NCBI GenBank assembly: GCA_945906815.1
Contig: CAMDRT010000047.1
Span: forward strand, 1 to 34,368
DNA length: 34,368 nt
Source: Bordetella parapertussis
GTDB lineage: Bacteria > Pseudomonadota > Gammaproteobacteria > Burkholderiales > SG8-41
Direction of reading: 5' to 3'
The notes under the pieces were generated by a model. The model saw only the letters and a list, made by a program, of their open reading frames with translations. It made no database searches and was not told the origin of the DNA. A program made the translations under genes and the position numbers. Below, in pieces: positions 30,373-34,368 of this stretch; the stretch's first letter is position 1, and each line of letters starts with the position of its first letter.

Positions 30373-33300
30373 ATGAACATCTCACGAGTTTTCATCGAAC
30401 GCCCAATCGCCACCAGTGTGTTTTTCGTGGCGATCATGTTTTTTGGTTGGCTGGGGTTTAACACGCTGCCGGTAAACGATTTGCCAAACGTCGATTTTCC
30501 GACGATCACGGTGAATGCGCGCCTGCCCGGTGCCAGCCCAGAGGTGATGGGCAATACGGTTGCGTTGCCGCTGGAACGTGAGTTCAGCCGTATTTCGGGC
30601 GTGGATGAGATGACGTCTTCTTCGTCCAGCGGTAATACACGCATCACATTGACGTTTGCGCTGTCGCGCGATATCGACTCCGCCACGCAGGACGTGCAGA
30701 CGGCGATTTCGCAGGCGATACGCCGCTTGCCGGCCGAGATGCCGGAACCACCAACACTGCGCAAGCTGAATCCGGCGGATGCGCCGGTGCTGATACTGGG
30801 CGTGTCGTCCAAGCAGGTGCCGATGTCCAAGCTGGACGAATTCGTTGACTCCAACATCTCACAACGGTTTTCGACCATCAGCGGCGTGGCACAGGTGCAG
30901 GTGTTTGGTTCGCAGAAGTATGCGGTGCGCATTTTCGTCGACCCCAACGCGCTCGCTCGGCGCGGTCTTGGCATTGAAAAAGTGGTGCAGGCGATTCAGG
31001 GCGCGAACTCCAATATTCCGTCGGGCGCATTGCAAGGCGCGGCGCGCACGTATACCGTGAAATCGCAGGGAAAATTTCAAAATGCCGAGGATTTCAACCC
31101 CCTGATCATTGCCTATAAGGACGGCATGCCGGTGCGCTTGTCGGATGTGGGGCGCGCGGTGGACAGTGTCGACAACGAAAAAATCCGCAGCTGGTTTAAT
31201 GGTGACCGCGCGTTGATCATGGCGGTGTACCGCCAACCCGGTTCGAATACGGTGGACGTGGTGAGCAAGTTGAAGGAAATATTGCCGGATATCCGCAAAG
31301 AAATGCCCGCCGGCGCGAACCTGGAAGTGTTGGTGGATCGTTCCGAGTTCATTCGTGATTCCATCCACGAGGTGAATTTCACCCTGGTGCTGTCGATCGT
31401 GCTGGTGGTGGGCGTGATCCTGCTGTTCCTGCGTAATCTGCGCGCAACGCTGGTAACGGCGATGGTGCTACCGGCGTCGGTGCTTGGCACCTTTGCGGTG
31501 ATGAGTTTGCTCGGTTACAGCCTGAATAACCTGTCCTTAATGGCGATTACGCTGGCGGTGGGCTTTGTGGTGGATGACGCGATCGTGGTGTTGGAAAACA
31601 TTACGCGTCACCTGGAGATGGGCAAGGATCGACGAACGGCCGCGTTCGAAGGGGCGCAAGAAATCGGCTCCACGGTGATTACCATGACGGTGTCGCTGTC
31701 AGCGGTGTTTCTGCCGATATTGTTCATGGAAGGCATGGTGGGCCGGTTGTTCCGGGAATTCGCGGTGACGGTGGGTATCGCGGTAATGATTTCCGGCGTG
31801 GTGTCGCTGACGGTTACGCCGATGTTGTGCAGCTTGTTGCTCAAGCATGAGCATACCCATGGCGCATTGTTTAATTTTTCGGAAAAGTTGTTTGAGTGGG
31901 CGCGCACGACTTACGTCACCACCTTGCGCTGGACGCTAAAGGTGCGAGGCTTGGTGCTGATCGGTTCGGTACTGGTGCTGGTCGCGACCGGGATGCTGTA
32001 TGACATAGTGCAAAAAGGTTTTATTCCGCGTCAGGATACCGGTGTGATTTTCGCCAATACCCGTGCGCGCGAGGGCGTAACCTTTGCCGAGATGATCCGC
32101 TATCAGCAGCAAGTGGCTGAAGTCATTCAAAATAACCCCAATGTCGAAGCAGTGATGTCCACTGCGGGGCAGGGCACCGGCGGCGTAATCGGTGAAAATG
32201 TCGGGCGCCTGATTGTTCGCTTGAAGCATCGTGATCAGCGGGATTCAACTGCGGATCAGGTGATTCAGCAGATACGTCGGGATTCTGCCGGACTGCAAGG
32301 TGTGCGGTTGTTCTTGTCGAATCCGCCGGCTATTCGCATAGGCGGAACGCTTTCAACCAGCGATTATGTATTTGTCCTCACGGGTACGGACCTTAAGAGT
32401 CTCTACAAGCCCGGTGAAGAGATGGAGGCGCGGCTGCGTGCGCTACCGCTGGTGCGGGATGTGTCCAGCAACCTGGAGTTGCGAAATCCGGAGATTCAGG
32501 TGCGGGTGTTGCGTGACCGGGCAGCGGCATTGGGTGTCAGTTCACAACAAGTGGAGCAGGCGTTGTTTAACGCGTTCGGCGGCCGCCAGGTGAGTACGCT
32601 CTATGGCCCCTCCGATCAGTACGATGTGCGGCTGGAAATAGACCGCAAGTTTCAATCGGATATTAACGCGATGAACAATCTGTTCATCACCGCGCCGGGA
32701 GGGGTCATGGTGCCGTTGAGCAGCGTCGCGGAGGTGAAGAATGGCGTGGGCCCGGTATCCGTGGCGCACGCCGGACAATTGCCGGCCGTGGTGTTGTCAT
32801 TCAACCTCGCGCCGGGCGTGTCAGTAGGCGATGCCGTGACCGCGATTCAGGAGCTCGCGTCGGAGGTGGCGCCAGCGGGGGTGTCAACGGCGTTTTCAGG
32901 AAGTGCCAAGGCGTTCCAGCAGGCCTTTCGTTCACTGCCCATATTATTGCTGGTGACGATCATCTTGATCTACATGATTCTGGCGATTTTGTATGAGCAT
33001 TATGGTCATCCGATCACCATTTTGACGGCGCTGCCGTTCGCCGGATTTGGCGCGTTGGCTACGCTTATCCTGTTTGGCGAGGAACTCAATATTTTCAGTT
33101 TCGTGGGCGTGATTCTGTTGATCGGCCTGGTCAAGAAAAACGGGATTATGATGATTGACTTCGCACTGCAAATGCAGCGCGAGAAAAATATGAGTCCGCA
33201 AGAAGCGATTATCGAGGCGTGCAGCGTGCGCTTCCGTCCGATCATGATGACCACCGCCGCCGCGATTTTTGCCACACTACCCATTGCACTGGGCTATGGC

Positions 33301-33474
33301 GCAGGCGCTGAAACGCGTCGCCCCTTGGGTATCGCGGTGGTGGGAGGGTTGGTGTTCTCGCAGTTCCTGACCTTGTATGTCACGCCGGTGTTTTACGTGA
33401 GCATGGAGTCATTCGCGCGCTTCTTCCGCAAGAAGACGTCTGCTACAATACCCGTGGTAAGTGCAAGGCGCTGA
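30373..33474 (+). CDS. RND multidrug efflux permease, HAE1 family (MdtC/MuxC-like)
   Basis: The 1033-residue inner-membrane pump is preceded by AGGAG at 7 bases. The start MNISRVFIERPIATSV is typical. Helix 4 carries the proton-relay aspartates D401 and D402 in GFVVDDAIVVLENITRH. Other family blocks are LPNVDFPTITVNARLPGASPE, VTAMVLPASVLGTFAVMSLLGYSLNNLSLMAITLA, FIPRQDTGVIFA, and the helix 10-11 region LIGLVKKNGIMMIDFALQMQRE followed by ACSVRFRPIMMTT. Wording is closest to the MdtB/MdtC group, which exports bile-salt-like and aromatic compounds, but specificity cannot be read directly. No local regulator gene (TetR, MarR or two-component) accompanies the operon, so it is controlled from elsewhere. 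Confidence 0.95.
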   Translation: MNISRVFIERPIATSVFFVAIMFFGWLGFNTLPVNDLPNVDFPTITVNARLPGASPEVMGNTVALPLEREFSRISGVDEMTSSSSSGNTRITLTFALSRDIDSATQDVQTAISQAIRRLPAEMPEPPTLRKLNPADAPVLILGVSSKQVPMSKLDEFVDSNISQRFSTISGVAQVQVFGSQKYAVRIFVDPNALARRGLGIEKVVQAIQGANSNIPSGALQGAARTYTVKSQGKFQNAEDFNPLIIAYKDGMPVRLSDVGRAVDSVDNEKIRSWFNGDRALIMAVYRQPGSNTVDVVSKLKEILPDIRKEMPAGANLEVLVDRSEFIRDSIHEVNFTLVLSIVLVVGVILLFLRNLRATLVTAMVLPASVLGTFAVMSLLGYSLNNLSLMAITLAVGFVVDDAIVVLENITRHLEMGKDRRTAAFEGAQEIGSTVITMTVSLSAVFLPILFMEGMVGRLFREFAVTVGIAVMISGVVSLTVTPMLCSLLLKHEHTHGALFNFSEKLFEWARTTYVTTLRWTLKVRGLVLIGSVLVLVATGMLYDIVQKGFIPRQDTGVIFANTRAREGVTFAEMIRYQQQVAEVIQNNPNVEAVMSTAGQGTGGVIGENVGRLIVRLKHRDQRDSTADQVIQQIRRDSAGLQGVRLFLSNPPAIRIGGTLSTSDYVFVLTGTDLKSLYKPGEEMEARLRALPLVRDVSSNLELRNPEIQVRVLRDRAAALGVSSQQVEQALFNAFGGRQVSTLYGPSDQYDVRLEIDRKFQSDINAMNNLFITAPGGVMVPLSSVAEVKNGVGPVSVAHAGQLPAVVLSFNLAPGVSVGDAVTAIQELASEVAPAGVSTAFSGSAKAFQQAFRSLPILLLVTIILIYMILAILYEHYGHPITILTALPFAGFGALATLILFGEELNIFSFVGVILLIGLVKKNGIMMIDFALQMQREKNMSPQEAIIEACSVRFRPIMMTTAAAIFATLPIALGYGAGAETRRPLGIAVVGGLVFSQFLTLYVTPVFYVSMESFARFFRKKTSATIPVVSARR

Positions 33475-33504
33475 TTCGTTTTTAGAGTAAGGCTGCTTCT
33501 CCGG

Positions 33505-33532
33505 ATTTATTTCCCCTGTTCGTGAAATAAAT
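33505..33532 (+). terminator. AT-rich hairpin after the RND permease gene
   Basis: ATTTATTTC (33505-33513) and GAAATAAAT (33524-33532) form a perfect 9-bp stem with a 10-base loop, 30 bases after the permease stop. It is flanked by inverted TTTAGA/TCTAAA words (33481-33486, 33533-33538). The stem is AT-rich and no T-run follows, so termination strength is doubtful. Confidence 0.35.
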
Positions 33533-33544
33533 TCTAAACAAGTG

Positions 33545-33573
33545 TTGACAGCCCCCTAAATTCACTTCATAAT
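33545..33573 (+). promoter_or_regulatory. Strong sigma-70-type promoter for tRNA-fMet and probably the rRNA operon
   Basis: A perfect TTGACA (33545-33550) and CATAAT (33568-33573) are separated by the optimal 17 bases, about 22 bases before the mature 5' end of the tRNA. I see no other promoter of comparable quality before the 16S gene, so this may drive the whole rRNA operon. Confidence 0.8.
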
Positions 33574-33602
33574 TCGGCCTCTTAACTGAGTCGTATCACT
33601 GG

Positions 33603-33679
33603 CGCGGGGTGGAGCAGTCTGGCAGCTCGTCGGGCTCATAACCCGAAGGTCATAGGTTCAAATCCTATCCCCGCTACCA
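33603..33679 (+). tRNA. Initiator tRNA-fMet (CAU)
   Basis: The 77-base gene has a CAU anticodon in CTCATAA and an encoded CCA end. Two initiator marks are visible: an unpaired first base pair (C1 against T72) and three G-C pairs at the bottom of the anticodon stem (GGG/CCC). The D-arm and T-arm (GGTTCAAATCC) are normal, and the sequence is close to the E. coli initiator. It lies about 260 bases before the 16S rRNA gene on the same strand. Confidence 0.97.
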
Positions 33680-33780
33680 AATGTAGTTTTGTTTTGAGTG
33701 TGCAGTAAAGTAATGATTCGAATGGCATCGTCCTTTCGTTTTAGCTAGCCGGTTACCGCAAGCAGGGTTTCTGGTTTAGA

Positions 33781-33792
33781 TGGCTCTTTAAA
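33781..33792 (+). promoter_or_regulatory. rRNA leader boxA antitermination element
   Basis: The string tggctctttaaa matches the bacterial boxA consensus (TGCTCTTTAA) at the usual location in an rRNA leader, about 150 bases before 16S. boxA recruits NusB/NusE for antitermination of rRNA transcription (family knowledge). Confidence 0.7.
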
Positions 33793-33814
33793 AATATACA
33801 GCCGATAAGTGTGG

Positions 33815-33864
33815 GCGCTTGGTTTTCAAGGCAAGCGCAACGGCCAAGAAGTTCTGGCCGTTGC
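33815..33864 (+). promoter_or_regulatory. Two overlapping hairpins in the rRNA leader
   Basis: The first hairpin pairs GCGCTTG (33815-33821) with CAAGCGC (33832-33838). The second pairs gcaacggcca (33837-33846) with tggccgttgc (33855-33864), a perfect 10-bp stem with an 8-base loop, followed by gaaaaagttttt. They share two bases, so they partly compete. The second looks like an intrinsic terminator with a short T-run and lies downstream of boxA; it may instead be an RNase processing or assembly element. Confidence 0.6.
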
Positions 33865-33939
33865 GAAAAAGTTTTTGAAATATTGAAGTGCTCGCACGAT
33901 AGTAATAACGTCAAGCGAGAGAATTACTTTGCAGAGATT

Positions 33940-34368
<429 letters not shown>

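Overview
The window looks like the chromosome of a betaproteobacterium, probably Burkholderiales or a near relative. Evidence: the partial 16S rRNA gene at the right end has the betaproteobacterial pattern in its first 430 bases; two Bug-type (TctC-like) periplasmic binding proteins are present, a family greatly expanded in Burkholderiales; GC is high; and the gene order yciO - M50 protease - trpS - scpA - scpB is one I associate with betaproteobacteria. No phage, transposase, integrase or CRISPR array was found.

Layout. (1) 1-1.05 kb: an intergenic palindromic repeat, then a mixed toxin-antitoxin locus with an intact higA antitoxin, the last ~19 codons of a lost higB toxin, and a PIN-domain ribonuclease gene where a second toxin would sit. 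(2) 1.08-10.54 kb, all on the minus strand: a probable six-gene operon coding, in transcription order, for a four-domain rhodanese protein, a BisC-type molybdenum oxidoreductase, a lipoprotein esterase, a Bug binding protein, a MaoC-like hotdog protein and a TonB-dependent receptor. A second Bug gene runs divergently from its head. This resembles an uptake-and-degradation locus for one organic compound, possibly an ester with a sulfur or nitrogen oxide group; the substrate is unknown. (3) 11.6-13.4 kb: a PhyH-family dioxygenase and two tandem NTF2-like (DUF4440) proteins, one secreted and one cytosolic. (4) 13.5-21.7 kb: housekeeping genes rhlE, an HNH endonuclease, a PHP-domain RNase AM (rnm), yciO, a site-2 protease, trpS, scpA and scpB. 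(5) 21.7-27 kb, minus strand: a CbbQ/NorQ AAA+ ATPase and its CbbO/NorD VWA partner, a PQQ-type sugar dehydrogenase and a DMT transporter. No rubisco or nitric oxide reductase gene accompanies the ATPase pair. (6) 27.4-33.5 kb: a complete RND tripartite efflux operon (TolC-like channel, adaptor, pump). (7) 33.5 kb to the end: a strong sigma-70-type promoter, initiator tRNA-fMet, an rRNA leader with boxA and two hairpins, and the 5' part of 16S rRNA.

The most interesting items are the six-gene oxidoreductase/rhodanese/esterase operon of unknown substrate, the higA-PIN locus with its higB remnant, the CbbQ/CbbO-type pair without an obvious client, the lysine/glycine-rich tails on the RND adaptor, and the tRNA-fMet-led rRNA operon with terminator-like hairpins in its leader. 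Assignments rest on motif recognition from memory; no database search was possible.
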